From positions 882,247-946,246 of the forward strand of contig NZ_JASJUU010000003.1 of the NCBI RefSeq assembly GCF_030125375.1: DNA of 64,000 nucleotides. Direction: 5' to 3'. Origin of the DNA: Pseudoalteromonas umbrosa (GTDB lineage: Bacteria > Pseudomonadota > Gammaproteobacteria > Enterobacterales > Alteromonadaceae). Positions 35,875 through 43,721 of the stretch are shown here, piece after piece. Made by a program: the position numbers and the translations under genes. A model generated the notes under the pieces. The model made no database searches. It had not been told where the DNA came from and saw only the letters and a list, made by a program, of their open reading frames with translations. The number at the start of each line of letters is the position of its first letter. The first letter of the stretch is position 1.

Positions 35875-36939
35875 TTATTTTAAGCGCTCTAATGTTGTTA
35901 TGAGTTTTGTGTTTATGATTTCGTCTGAGTTTTTCGCGATACGCACAAACTCAGCCTGCTCAAAGCCTTTTGATGCTTGTTGCAGGTATTTGTGTGCATT
36001 GTCGGTATTAAAGTGTGCATAGGCTTTTTGCCAAAAGTTTCTTAATCCATACCAGGTGTAACAAGCTTGAATATAGGTATTAGGGTCAAGCATTCTGCCC
36101 GTCCAAGGCGATTTGATCGTCTGAGGGTGAAACTTGGTCGGCAAACAAGGTTCATAAAGCTCTGCAATATCAAATAGGTTATGTGTCATTTCATGCACAA
36201 TGGCATCTGCAAGAGTTTCAATACTTACCCCGTTGAGGTGTGGGTTTATTAACACCACAAGTCCGTTGCATATATTGGTCGATGCGCAGTTGAATTTATT
36301 TTTAGTGGTGTCAAATCGAACAACGATGGAGTAGATACTGGCTTTTAAAACATTAAAGCATGCTGGTGAGACGGACTGGATATAATCTATTGCAGAGATA
36401 ACTTTTGGCGTCGTGCTGTCAATAAGGGGTTGCGATATTCCTGTGTCACCCCAAGGAATATCTCTTTGCTCGCCGCGAGCAAGGTCACTAAAGTAATCAA
36501 TGAGAATACCTGTTTCTTTGTGTAGGTAACTATTCTTATATGCTGTTTGTGTCAATGGGTTATAGGCAATATCAGAGCGTAAGTTCCAGATTAGTTGTGG
36601 CTGCTCGATTAAAGCGCTATTTAATATGGTCTGATTATCTAATTCAGCTACTTTTAATTCGTTGAGAAAGAGTGCTTTTATACGGTCAATATAGTCATCT
36701 TTACCACGGCTAGTAAAAATGATTTTCCATAGTTTTGGGAGCTTGAAAAAGTGGTATAACTCTTCAGAAGAGAAAGTGTTAGAAAGCTTATCAAACAATT
36801 CTGATAGTTCTTTGTGTGATAAAATTTCTCGTTTAAAAATATCTACCAAAAGGTCAATTTTACATTGACTGAATACGTCAGCAAAACGATCGCTGTTAAA
36901 TTCTAAACACTTGGGTAATTCGTTGGTAAGTGTATTCAT
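35875..36939 (-). CDS. HExxH-type putative peptide beta-hydroxylase within the dar operon
   Basis: 354 residues, soluble, AAGGAT before the start. The key motif is ADAIVHEMTHNLFD with HEMTH at 249-253, followed by KSPWTGRMLDPNTYIQACYTWYGLRNFW at about 276-303. This order, HExxH then SPW then a helix ending in FW, is that of the HEXXH putative peptide-modification family (TIGR04267), now regarded as alpha-ketoglutarate/iron-dependent peptide hydroxylases rather than proteases. It lies between darA and darB, a position empty in the dar clusters I know, so it could add a hydroxyl to the darobactin core or leader. The substrate and reaction are inference. Confidence 0.75.
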   Translation of the reverse strand: MNTLTNELPKCLEFNSDRFADVFSQCKIDLLVDIFKREILSHKELSELFDKLSNTFSSEELYHFFKLPKLWKIIFTSRGKDDYIDRIKALFLNELKVAELDNQTILNSALIEQPQLIWNLRSDIAYNPLTQTAYKNSYLHKETGILIDYFSDLARGEQRDIPWGDTGISQPLIDSTTPKVISAIDYIQSVSPACFNVLKASIYSIVVRFDTTKNKFNCASTNICNGLVVLINPHLNGVSIETLADAIVHEMTHNLFDIAELYEPCLPTKFHPQTIKSPWTGRMLDPNTYIQACYTWYGLRNFWQKAYAHFNTDNAHKYLQQASKGFEQAEFVRIAKNSDEIINTKLITTLERLK

Positions 36940-36951
36940 GCTTTTATCCTT

Positions 36952-36982
36952 AAAAAGCTGCTAAATACACGTATTTAACAGC
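36952..36982 (-). terminator. Intrinsic attenuator just after darA
   Basis: On the minus strand GCTGTTAAATA pairs with TATTTAGCAGC (11 bp, one G-U) around a short loop and is followed by UUUUU (36956-36952). It sits between the darA stop and the hydroxylase start. A partial terminator here would give many precursor transcripts per enzyme transcript, as is common in peptide natural-product operons. Confidence 0.75.
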
Positions 36983-37001
36983 ATAGTTATCACGTCTTAG
37001 G

Positions 37002-37178
37002 TTACTTTTCGAATGACTTCGACCAGTTCCAAGCTGTGATAGGAGGCGCTACAGAAATGCTATCAACACGTGCTTGATCAACATTAGCAATGTTTAGCGT
37101 TTGATCTGAAAAGCTGCTTTTTAGCGCATCAAGTTTTTCAGAGATAGATACTTTCTCTTTTGGTGCTTCAACAATCAT
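37002..37178 (-). CDS. darA: Darobactin-type precursor peptide DarA, core WNWSKSF
   Basis: 58 residues, ATG at 37178 preceded by GAAGGAAT. A Lys/Asp/Ser-rich leader (MIVEAPKEKVSISEKLDALK and on to PPITA) leads to the core W50-N51-W52-S53-K54-S55-F56 and a two-residue tail, Glu-Lys. The seven core residues are exactly those of darobactin A, the bicyclic peptide that blocks the outer-membrane insertase BamA. The leader shows no double-Gly cleavage site, in keeping with this class. The gene was too short to stand out by length; it is identified by the core and by the neighbouring radical SAM enzyme and DarBCD genes. It heads the operon and is followed by an attenuator. Confidence 0.93.
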   Translation of the reverse strand: MIVEAPKEKVSISEKLDALKSSFSDQTLNIANVDQARVDSISVAPPITAWNWSKSFEK

Positions 37179-37212
37179 TTTTAATTCCTTCTTAAATTTA
37201 ATTTATTTCATT

Positions 37213-37225
37213 GAGGACAGTCCTC
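37213..37225. promoter_or_regulatory. 13-bp dyad at the predicted darA transcription start
   Basis: GAGGAC-A-GTCCTC, a perfect inverted repeat with a 1-base centre, lies directly downstream of the predicted -10 element and about 35 bases before the darA ATG. The centre is too short for an RNA hairpin of the full stem, so a repressor-binding site is the simpler reading. Confidence 0.45.
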
Positions 37226-37231
37226 CATTTT

Positions 37232-37261
37232 CTTGTACATGATGTTACTTATTTGTGTCAA
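37232..37261 (-). promoter_or_regulatory. Predicted sigma70 promoter of darA
   Basis: Minus-strand TTGACA (37261-37256), 18-base spacer, TACAAG (37237-37232). The -35 is perfect, the -10 matches 4 of 6. Transcription would start near 37225, leaving a leader of about 47 bases before darA. Confidence 0.5.
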
Positions 37262-37512
37262 ATGTGTATTTTTTTAACGGGGTAGTGGTTTAGTAAGCAA
37301 ATAAAAATGGCTTTTCAGATTATATTGTTGATTTATTTGGTATTAACTTCGGTCGAAAATGTGAAGCTAGAATACTCTTTTTGTATTCTAACTATAATTT
37401 AATAGCTTTTTTTAGATGTCTTGATGCGCCGCAAAGAATAAAAATTCCACCTTTTAATTTGAATTGGAATTTAAAATTATGAAAAGTCTACTTTTATTTA
37501 TCTTTTTATTGT

Positions 37513-37531
37513 AATGATACTTATTATCATT
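37513..37531. promoter_or_regulatory. Fur-like iron box
   Basis: AATGATACTTATTATCATT differs from the Fur-type pattern AATGATAATNATTATCATT at one position and is a perfect dyad outside its 5-base centre. It lies about 335 bases before the darA ATG. No promoter element was identified directly over it. Confidence 0.5.
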
Positions 37532-37671
37532 GGTGGTTTTTGATGTGCTGTCTTTTTGTCAGTTATGTTTTTTGTTTTGTTACTTACAATAGATTTTTTA
37601 AAAATAGGCAAGTTAAACTCAAAAAAATGAGAATAATTTAGAGTAAATTAATTTATTATATTTGATGGTTT

Positions 37672-37685
37672 TTGATCTATATCAA
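37672..37685. promoter_or_regulatory. FNR/EtrA-type box
   Basis: TTGATCTATATCAA fits TTGATNNNNATCAA at every defined position. On the plus strand a TATACT (37704-37709) lies at a spacing close to that of FNR-activated promoters; on the minus strand a perfect TATAAT lies at 37660-37655. Confidence 0.5.
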
Positions 37686-38250
37686 GTTCTTTGATTGATA
37701 CCTTATACTTTATTCTATGTTTTAAATTTTAAATTAGTCATTTAATTTGTTCGAAATGCTGTTCGGCTTGTTAAATTTAATGTTGGGTTTGGTAGACGTA
37801 GTGCTTTTAATTTTTTTGATAATCCAGTTTATCAATCATGGGTAAGCAAGCTGTTCAGGCAGGGTTTTTAGTACTGCTTTTGTTACTTTGCTTCATTAAA
37901 TAGTGAAAGTGCGCGTAAAAAGTTGAGAGGCACTCAAAAAGTGAGGCTCACATATTGTAATAATGGGTGTTGAATTTTTAAGGATAAAATTGTGGTAGGC
38001 TTTTTTTTGTCACTGTTTTTTCATGATTTTTTCTAATTTTCCAAGATTTTTAGTAGCCTTTGACTATGCTTGTATCAGCTAGCTTTCGTCGTGGAAAAGT
38101 TTAGCTATTCTCTCGAGGTGTGTTCAGGTTATGTGTTTATGAGAGTAGAATCTTCATTTTATCTTTACACGCCTACCTTCTCACTTTTAAGCGAAGTCTT
38201 TTGACATTTTTGAACTTTTAAAGTCGATTATAATTAGCATCAGTGATTGT

Positions 38251-38274
38251 CAGACTGCCAGTACAGGCAGTCTG
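38251..38274 (-). terminator. Hairpin after the second S41 protease gene
   Basis: CAGACTGCC (38251-38259) and GGCAGTCTG (38266-38274) form a perfect 9-bp stem with a 6-base loop, 18 bases beyond the protease stop. No U tract follows on the minus strand, so it may stabilise or only partly terminate the transcript. Confidence 0.5.
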
Positions 38275-38291
38275 TAATGTATTAATAAACC

Positions 38292-40043
38292 TTAAAGCAT
38301 CATTTTGATGAGTGCAATTGCTTCATTCAGCTGTATATCTATATTATTTTGAATAGATTTTTGTGTAATCGGAACGTTTACATCTGGTTGAATACCAACG
38401 CCGATGAATTTACTTCCATCAAGTTGGTTCGCTAATGCGCCTGTATATCGAAAAGATAAACCCCCATTTGCGTGTCCGCCAAAAATTTGAGCGTGAATGT
38501 GCTCTCCATTAATGCCAGAAGTAACCTCACCTAAAATAGGTATTCCTATAGATTGAACCCATTGCATCATATGCTCTGCTGCGCTTTGGTTATTTCGTCC
38601 AGTAATCGCAACGACAGGTACGTCAAACAACTTTGGTGTTGCCGGTGTCGGCCTAACTTGTTCTGCCTTAAATGCTTGTTCCCTGTTAGGTAAAAATTGA
38701 ATAAAGAATGAGAATTCACCAAGCATTAACTGTTTATCCGTAAACATCCCCAGAGCTTGATTTGTCAACATAAGATTTGCTGGGTAACCACGCATATCGA
38801 GCACCACCCCTTTGCTGTCTGCCAAGACTTGTTTTACCGTTTGCAATTCCTTCTGTGTCGTTAGGTTTTGTGGTCTGAAAATGGTTAAACCATCGCCTAA
38901 TTGATTGATGATAGAGCGCTCTTTTTTTGGTCTCTCAAACGGTCCAATAACTTCATGATGTATTGAAGCCGTGGACGTCGTATATGTGCTTCCATCAGGT
39001 TTTTTAAACTCGAGATCGACCAGTTTTGGGCCGTCATAAAGTAGTGGCAGTATTCGTGTTGCTTCAATCGTTTCTCTATGAGCACTTTTGAATGTGCGTT
39101 TTTTATATCCCTCAACTAACTTTGAGACAGAAGTATTATCGATTGATAAAAGTTCATCACCAATGTCAGCTTGTAAGGTTAAATAAGGCGTTTTATTCGT
39201 TACGATAGCTTTGTTTTCTATGTGATCAAGCCGTAATGGTAGCTGGTAATAATTAGATTCTCGGTATTCTCTGGGGACTCCAACCCACACGTGATTGTCT
39301 TGGAGCTTAGTGAACTCAATTTGAATTATTTGCTCAAGTTGCTCAATATCGCCAAGACAGCCTTTAAGTAAAGCCAGGTGACTGGACTGCCAGTCTACGT
39401 TAACTTGATGGAAGTAAGGCCAAAAATGCTGTATTTCACCCCATATAGAACTGATAGCAGCCATGCATGTGGCTGTATCTTCTAATGACACTTTACCTTC
39501 ATTGGCTTCATAGGCGGTACCTAGATAGAGATCTTCTGTTCGAATAAACAAAGGCCAATAAAGAGGTTTACCGTTATACGAATCTGAATAAATTTGAGTT
39601 TCTGGGGCTGGAATATATAACGGATCAGCTTCGAAAATAGATCTGAAATAAAAATTGAAATTGCGAGGACCAAAGTTTATCCAATGATGAAGTTTATAGT
39701 TATCATTTAGCTTGGGTAAGCTATTTGCCTCTCTTTCTATTAAAGGAGTAATAGACTTCAATAAGGTTAATCCATGTTCTAATCTATTTTCTTCAGGCTG
39801 ATTTAAAAGCGTTTGAATGCTACTTTTCAGGAAGTATTCCCAGGCAGTGGATTCGTTTGTTTTACTTGGATAAAAATATCGAACTCTGTGTACGAGCTCA
39901 GTAAATTCAGCAATATCGTTGATCAACCTTTGTTCTTTGTCACTAACTTTAACTTGATGATCTAATGTTGCAAACACACTATTTGATGAAAGAAATAAGA
40001 CTGTAGATATGAGTTTTAAAGAGAGTCTCTTCTTGAATTTCAT
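38292..40043 (-). CDS. Exported S41-family peptidase, copy 2
   Basis: 583 residues with a signal peptide ending near VFA-TLD. It parallels copy 1 at 25240-27027 from end to end: F-E-VHRVRYFYPS near 50, TATCMAAISSIWGEIQHFWPYF near 190-211, a PDZ-like region (DIGDELLSIDN around 293-303), GVVLDMRGYPANL near 412, NNQSAAEHMM with predicted nucleophile Ser487, and IGVGIQPDVNVPITQ near the end. As an exported serine protease encoded directly upstream of darA on the same strand, it is a candidate for trimming the precursor after export. An independent physiological role is equally possible. Confidence 0.8.
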   Translation of the reverse strand: MKFKKRLSLKLISTVLFLSSNSVFATLDHQVKVSDKEQRLINDIAEFTELVHRVRYFYPSKTNESTAWEYFLKSSIQTLLNQPEENRLEHGLTLLKSITPLIEREANSLPKLNDNYKLHHWINFGPRNFNFYFRSIFEADPLYIPAPETQIYSDSYNGKPLYWPLFIRTEDLYLGTAYEANEGKVSLEDTATCMAAISSIWGEIQHFWPYFHQVNVDWQSSHLALLKGCLGDIEQLEQIIQIEFTKLQDNHVWVGVPREYRESNYYQLPLRLDHIENKAIVTNKTPYLTLQADIGDELLSIDNTSVSKLVEGYKKRTFKSAHRETIEATRILPLLYDGPKLVDLEFKKPDGSTYTTSTASIHHEVIGPFERPKKERSIINQLGDGLTIFRPQNLTTQKELQTVKQVLADSKGVVLDMRGYPANLMLTNQALGMFTDKQLMLGEFSFFIQFLPNREQAFKAEQVRPTPATPKLFDVPVVAITGRNNQSAAEHMMQWVQSIGIPILGEVTSGINGEHIHAQIFGGHANGGLSFRYTGALANQLDGSKFIGVGIQPDVNVPITQKSIQNNIDIQLNEAIALIKMML

Positions 40044-40180
40044 GCTTTCTCCTTTGCATTTTTATTTTTTATAGATAAGAGCCTCGATACTAAATGATTT
40101 TCTGATTATATTTTTAATATAAATGTTGGATTTATATATTTGTAGTGCGGGTTAATCTTTATTTTAACCCGCACTAAAAT

Positions 40181-41425
40181 TTATTTTTGGCAGATTTGAG
40201 TGCCAATATACTGCCAGCTATTTAGACCTTGCTGAATATGTTGTGCGGCTTGTTGCGCTGATACGCCAGAAAACACTTGCCTTATGGCCTCAGCAACAAG
40301 TTGCTGGTAATTTGGAGATCCCTGATTTAATGATGAAGCAGTAAATAAGCTCGCATCATAGCTTTGCTCATTTAAAAGCTGGGCTTGCGCTCTAAGGTTT
40401 GCACTGCTGATTTGAACCTGTCCATCATAAGCTGGGATTTCATTCAGGGTATTTGCAAATAAGTTAGCGAAAGTTCTGGTTGTTGTAAAATCAAGCACCT
40501 TTTGTGCAAGAGCTGCATGCTCACTGGTGGCATTGATTTGGTATGTACCGTCAGCAAATCCATAGAACTTGCCACTTTGTCCAGGGATAGGCCAAAAGCC
40601 AACTTGGTAGCTTTTATCTATTTGATAAAACACTGAGTTTGGCCCTGCGCGCCAGCCGCCATCCAATGCTAAAGCTGAGTTACCAAGCGCTTTACTGGTG
40701 CCCATGCCATGATAGTCTTGCGTTAAGACGTTTTGGTTAATAAAACCTTGTGCATGCCAGCTTTTCAATGTGCTTAAAATATTTACATAGTCAGGATCTG
40801 TAAAACAAGCTTGGCCCGCAATAAGCGCTTGTGCTCGAGATGCATTCAGTAATCCCGCAGCCATGACTTCAGCAACTACTTGCGATAGATACCATTGGTC
40901 ACTGGCCATTTGCAGTGGTGTAATATTTTGACGCTTTAATTGTGCAAACACATTTTCCAATTGAGCAACAGAGCGTGGTTGTGAATTTAAACCATGCTTT
41001 TCTAGTAATTTTTTATTGACTAATACCCCTTCTAGTTGCATTGCAAATGGGACGCCATATATATTGCCATCGGCACCTGTCGCCGCCGGAAGTGCGTTGG
41101 AATTAATAGAAGTTAACTCATTGCTTTGCGCAGAGATCAGGTTGTGCTCAATCAGTGGTGCCAGTGCCGCAGGGCCTGGCATCCATTGAAAAAGATCAAC
41201 ACGCTGATTTTGCATTGCCAGCTGTACATGGGACTGATATGTATCAAAGTCAATGACTTTTACATTTACTTGGACATCGCCAAGCAAGTTTTGATTATTG
41301 ATCTTTTCCCATAACAACTGCTCTTGTTGACGCCAAGTGTAAAGGTCGAGTTGTTGCTTGGCACTGGCAATGGTTGGCCAAAGCAATAGTATGATTACTA
41401 GGTATAAAAGTTTCGTCATGTTCAT
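40181..41425 (-). CDS. Periplasmic solute-binding protein (family 1, sugar type)
   Basis: 414 residues with a signal peptide (LLYLVIILLLWPTIASA-K). The pattern of extracellular solute-binding family 1 is present: LYTWRQQEQLLWEKINNQ, VDLFQWMPGP, GNIYGVPFAMQLEGVLVNKKLLEKHG, a FADGTYQINATS segment and the late ALAQKVLDF helix. No ABC permease or ATPase gene is nearby. It starts 2 bases after the stop of a chemoreceptor gene, so binding protein and receptor are probably made together, the protein presenting its ligand to the receptor's periplasmic domain. The ligand, probably a carbohydrate, is not identified. Confidence 0.8.
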   Translation of the reverse strand: MNMTKLLYLVIILLLWPTIASAKQQLDLYTWRQQEQLLWEKINNQNLLGDVQVNVKVIDFDTYQSHVQLAMQNQRVDLFQWMPGPAALAPLIEHNLISAQSNELTSINSNALPAATGADGNIYGVPFAMQLEGVLVNKKLLEKHGLNSQPRSVAQLENVFAQLKRQNITPLQMASDQWYLSQVVAEVMAAGLLNASRAQALIAGQACFTDPDYVNILSTLKSWHAQGFINQNVLTQDYHGMGTSKALGNSALALDGGWRAGPNSVFYQIDKSYQVGFWPIPGQSGKFYGFADGTYQINATSEHAALAQKVLDFTTTRTFANLFANTLNEIPAYDGQVQISSANLRAQAQLLNEQSYDASLFTASSLNQGSPNYQQLVAEAIRQVFSGVSAQQAAQHIQQGLNSWQYIGTQICQK

Positions 41426-41427
41426 CT

Positions 41428-43440
41428 CTATTGCACCTTAAACTGCTCGTTCATTGTCACTAACGCATCAGATGCTTTATCAAGCTCATTCGCAGCTGCA
41501 TTGTTATGTTGAATTTGGTCGAGCGTTTGTAACGAAAGCTCATCGATGTTTTCAATGCTTGTGCTTATTTCCTGAGCGGCGATATGTTGCTGTTTTGCGG
41601 CTTCCGCAATCACTTCATTAAGTTGGTGCGCATCGCTCACGCCTTGGGCAAACTCTTTAATTTGTACATCAATCTCCTTAGCCATCTGGGTGCAGGACTC
41701 CGTATTTTGCACTGAGCTTCTAAGTGCTTGCACGGCTAGATCTGACGATTTAAGTAACTGATCAATTTTAGTTTGAATTTGCTCTGTTGAAGCTTGTGTT
41801 CGCATAGCCAGCGTACGCACTTCATCTGCAACAACTGCAAAGCCTCGACCATGCTCTGCGGCTCTCGCTGCTTCGATAGCGGCATTCAGTGCTAATAGAT
41901 TGGTTTGATCAGCGATGGTATCAATAACATTAACCACTTCTTCGATCTGGCGACATTCTTTATCTAAAGAGGCCACCACATCGGCAGCAGATGTCATATC
42001 ACAGCGTAGCTGCTCACTTAGGGTTTGGTTTTGTTGCACTAAGCCTTGGGACTGAGTGGCAAGGGTATCAGCTTGTGCCATAAGCTGTGTTGCCTGTACT
42101 GCAGTATCAGAAATTTCGCTCGATGTGGCGGTCATCTCAAGGACTGCACTGGCCACTTGTGTGGTTTGATCTTTTTGCTGATTTGCAATCGTGGTTGTGT
42201 GCTGTGCGCTGTTTGATAGGGTATCTACAGAATGATTGATCTGTTCTGATTGTGTCTTTATATCGGTAATGATATTAGCAAAGGCAACTCTTAAACTTTG
42301 CAGTGATTGACGTAATTGCGCAAATTCATCTTTACCCGTTACATCGATTTGCTCACCTAGGTTACCTGTTGCGAGTTTCTCGATATCTGCAACAGTTTGC
42401 TTAAGTGGGCGGCTGATACTGCGTGTAATATACAGCGCTGTCATAATACCGAAAATGAGTGTGGCGAGTGTTGCTACAGAGATCCAAGTGAAGCTTGATT
42501 CAACTGATGCAGTTGTTTGCGACTCTACCGCAGCACTAAAATCTTGACTGAGTTGACTGATGCGAGCCATATCTGATTTCAGCTGTTGTAAGCCTGACTC
42601 TACTTGAGCTAGGTTGCTGATCAGGACATTTTTACTAGAAAGATAACTACTTTGCAGAGATTTAATGCCATCTTGCTTACCAATGATCCAAGCAAGATCT
42701 GTCGCTACAGCGCCTAGTGGAGTAAGAATATTTCGCTCGAGTGCTGCGCTCGATGAAATAGACTGAAGCTGGTAGCCACTTTTAACATAATCAGATAGCC
42801 ACAACTTGTACTCTTGTGATAGGGCTTGAAGCTCTTGTAAGTTATTGATCAACAAAAACTGCTTCGCGATAGAAATACCATATCTGAGTTGACTTAAAGA
42901 GGCGGTCACTAATTGGTTTTGTCTATATTTTTTGTAGCGTTCAGTAATCTTCGCAAGTTGCTCATCAAGCTGATTGATCTGTGCTTGATACTGTTTGAGT
43001 GTGGCTTTGTTTTTTAGCGCAGTGCTCGCGACGCTCATTGATTTTTGTTGAGCGTTAAATACCTGTGCTTTACTGGTTTCAAATTGCTCAACAACTTGTA
43101 TTTTCTCACCGTTATTAGGTAAATTCGTGAACAGCTCTGCCATCGCATCGAGTTGTTGTTGGATCTTTTTCTGATAAGCATTGATGGAACCTTCCAATCT
43201 TAACTGTTCAGAAATATCATCTGTATAGTAGTGTTGATAGACAGACAAATTAAGCTGATCAAGCTTACTTTCTACAGAGTTTACTTTTATATCAATAGGC
43301 TGAGCGACTTGGGTCACTTTTTTCAAGTTGCTATCAATCTCAGACATTCTAAAGAGAGAGAAAACGCTGATGGCAACCATTGCCAGGAGAACTACCGTGT
43401 ATCCGACTGATATTCTTGATATTACGGATGCTTTGAACAT
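41428..43440 (-). CDS. Methyl-accepting chemotaxis protein
   Basis: 670 residues. Membrane segment at about 12-32, a large helical periplasmic sensor (about 33-315), second membrane segment near 316-340 ([19 protein letters not shown]), HAMP domain ([22 protein letters not shown]), then the signalling domain with the conserved tip [39 protein letters not shown]. The C-terminus ends without a CheR-tethering pentapeptide. The long coiled-coil periplasmic part would suit interaction with a binding protein, here encoded by the next gene of the operon. Confidence 0.93.
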   Translation of the reverse strand: MFKASVISRISVGYTVVLLAMVAISVFSLFRMSEIDSNLKKVTQVAQPIDIKVNSVESKLDQLNLSVYQHYYTDDISEQLRLEGSINAYQKKIQQQLDAMAELFTNLPNNGEKIQVVEQFETSKAQVFNAQQKSMSVASTALKNKATLKQYQAQINQLDEQLAKITERYKKYRQNQLVTASLSQLRYGISIAKQFLLINNLQELQALSQEYKLWLSDYVKSGYQLQSISSSAALERNILTPLGAVATDLAWIIGKQDGIKSLQSSYLSSKNVLISNLAQVESGLQQLKSDMARISQLSQDFSAAVESQTTASVESSFTWISVATLATLIFGIMTALYITRSISRPLKQTVADIEKLATGNLGEQIDVTGKDEFAQLRQSLQSLRVAFANIITDIKTQSEQINHSVDTLSNSAQHTTTIANQQKDQTTQVASAVLEMTATSSEISDTAVQATQLMAQADTLATQSQGLVQQNQTLSEQLRCDMTSAADVVASLDKECRQIEEVVNVIDTIADQTNLLALNAAIEAARAAEHGRGFAVVADEVRTLAMRTQASTEQIQTKIDQLLKSSDLAVQALRSSVQNTESCTQMAKEIDVQIKEFAQGVSDAHQLNEVIAEAAKQQHIAAQEISTSIENIDELSLQTLDQIQHNNAAANELDKASDALVTMNEQFKVQ

Positions 43441-43692
43441 GGTATGGGTAACTTACTAAATTATACAGGTTTAAAATTTGCGCAATGGTAGCATTGTCCT
43501 TTTTAAAATAATCTAGTATTTATTCAGTATATTTAAACAAAAAAATGTAATGGAACGTGCCAGTTATGTTGAGTAAGTGTTTAGTGTGTATTTGATGAGT
43601 AAAAAAGTAACGATACTAACAATGTGCTGATAATAGAAAATCATTAAAAGCTAAAGATAGCTCCGAGTTGTTGCACTTAAGTGGTGCTCGAT

Positions 43693-43708
43693 GGGGCCGT
43701 GAGGCCCC
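43693..43708. terminator. GC-rich hairpin between amidohydrolase and chemoreceptor genes
   Basis: GGGGCC-GTGA-GGCCCC, a perfect 6-bp stem with a 4-base loop, followed on the plus strand by TATTTTATT. It lies 14 bases after the amidohydrolase stop (minus strand), where it probably ends or stabilises that transcript. Confidence 0.6.
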
Positions 43709-43721
43709 TATTTTATTCAAT

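Larger units (their letters stand above)
37179..38291. other. 1.1-kb AT-rich regulatory region upstream of darA
   Basis: No convincing gene on either strand. It holds, from the darA side, the predicted promoter and dyad, an 8-bp inverted repeat AAATTCCA / TGGAATTT (37442-37472), a Fur-like box (37513-37531), a perfect FNR-type box (37672-37685), a minus-strand TATAAT (37660-37655), a plus-strand TATACT (37704-37709) and the hairpin that follows the second S41 protease gene. Its length and AT content stand out from the rest of the window. Confidence 0.6.

Noticed and set aside
37756..37845. 29-codon hydrophobic open frame on the plus strand upstream of darA
   Set aside because: No ribosome-binding site, and T-rich DNA gives hydrophobic codons by chance. 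Kept only as part of the possible small transcript.
40181..41425. Solute-binding protein as part of a complete ABC importer
   Set aside because: No permease or ATPase of the importer type is adjacent; the coupled gene is a chemoreceptor.
43693..43708. GC-rich hairpin as a riboswitch or regulatory RNA
   Set aside because: A plain 6-bp stem with a 4-base loop right after a gene stop fits an mRNA 3' end.
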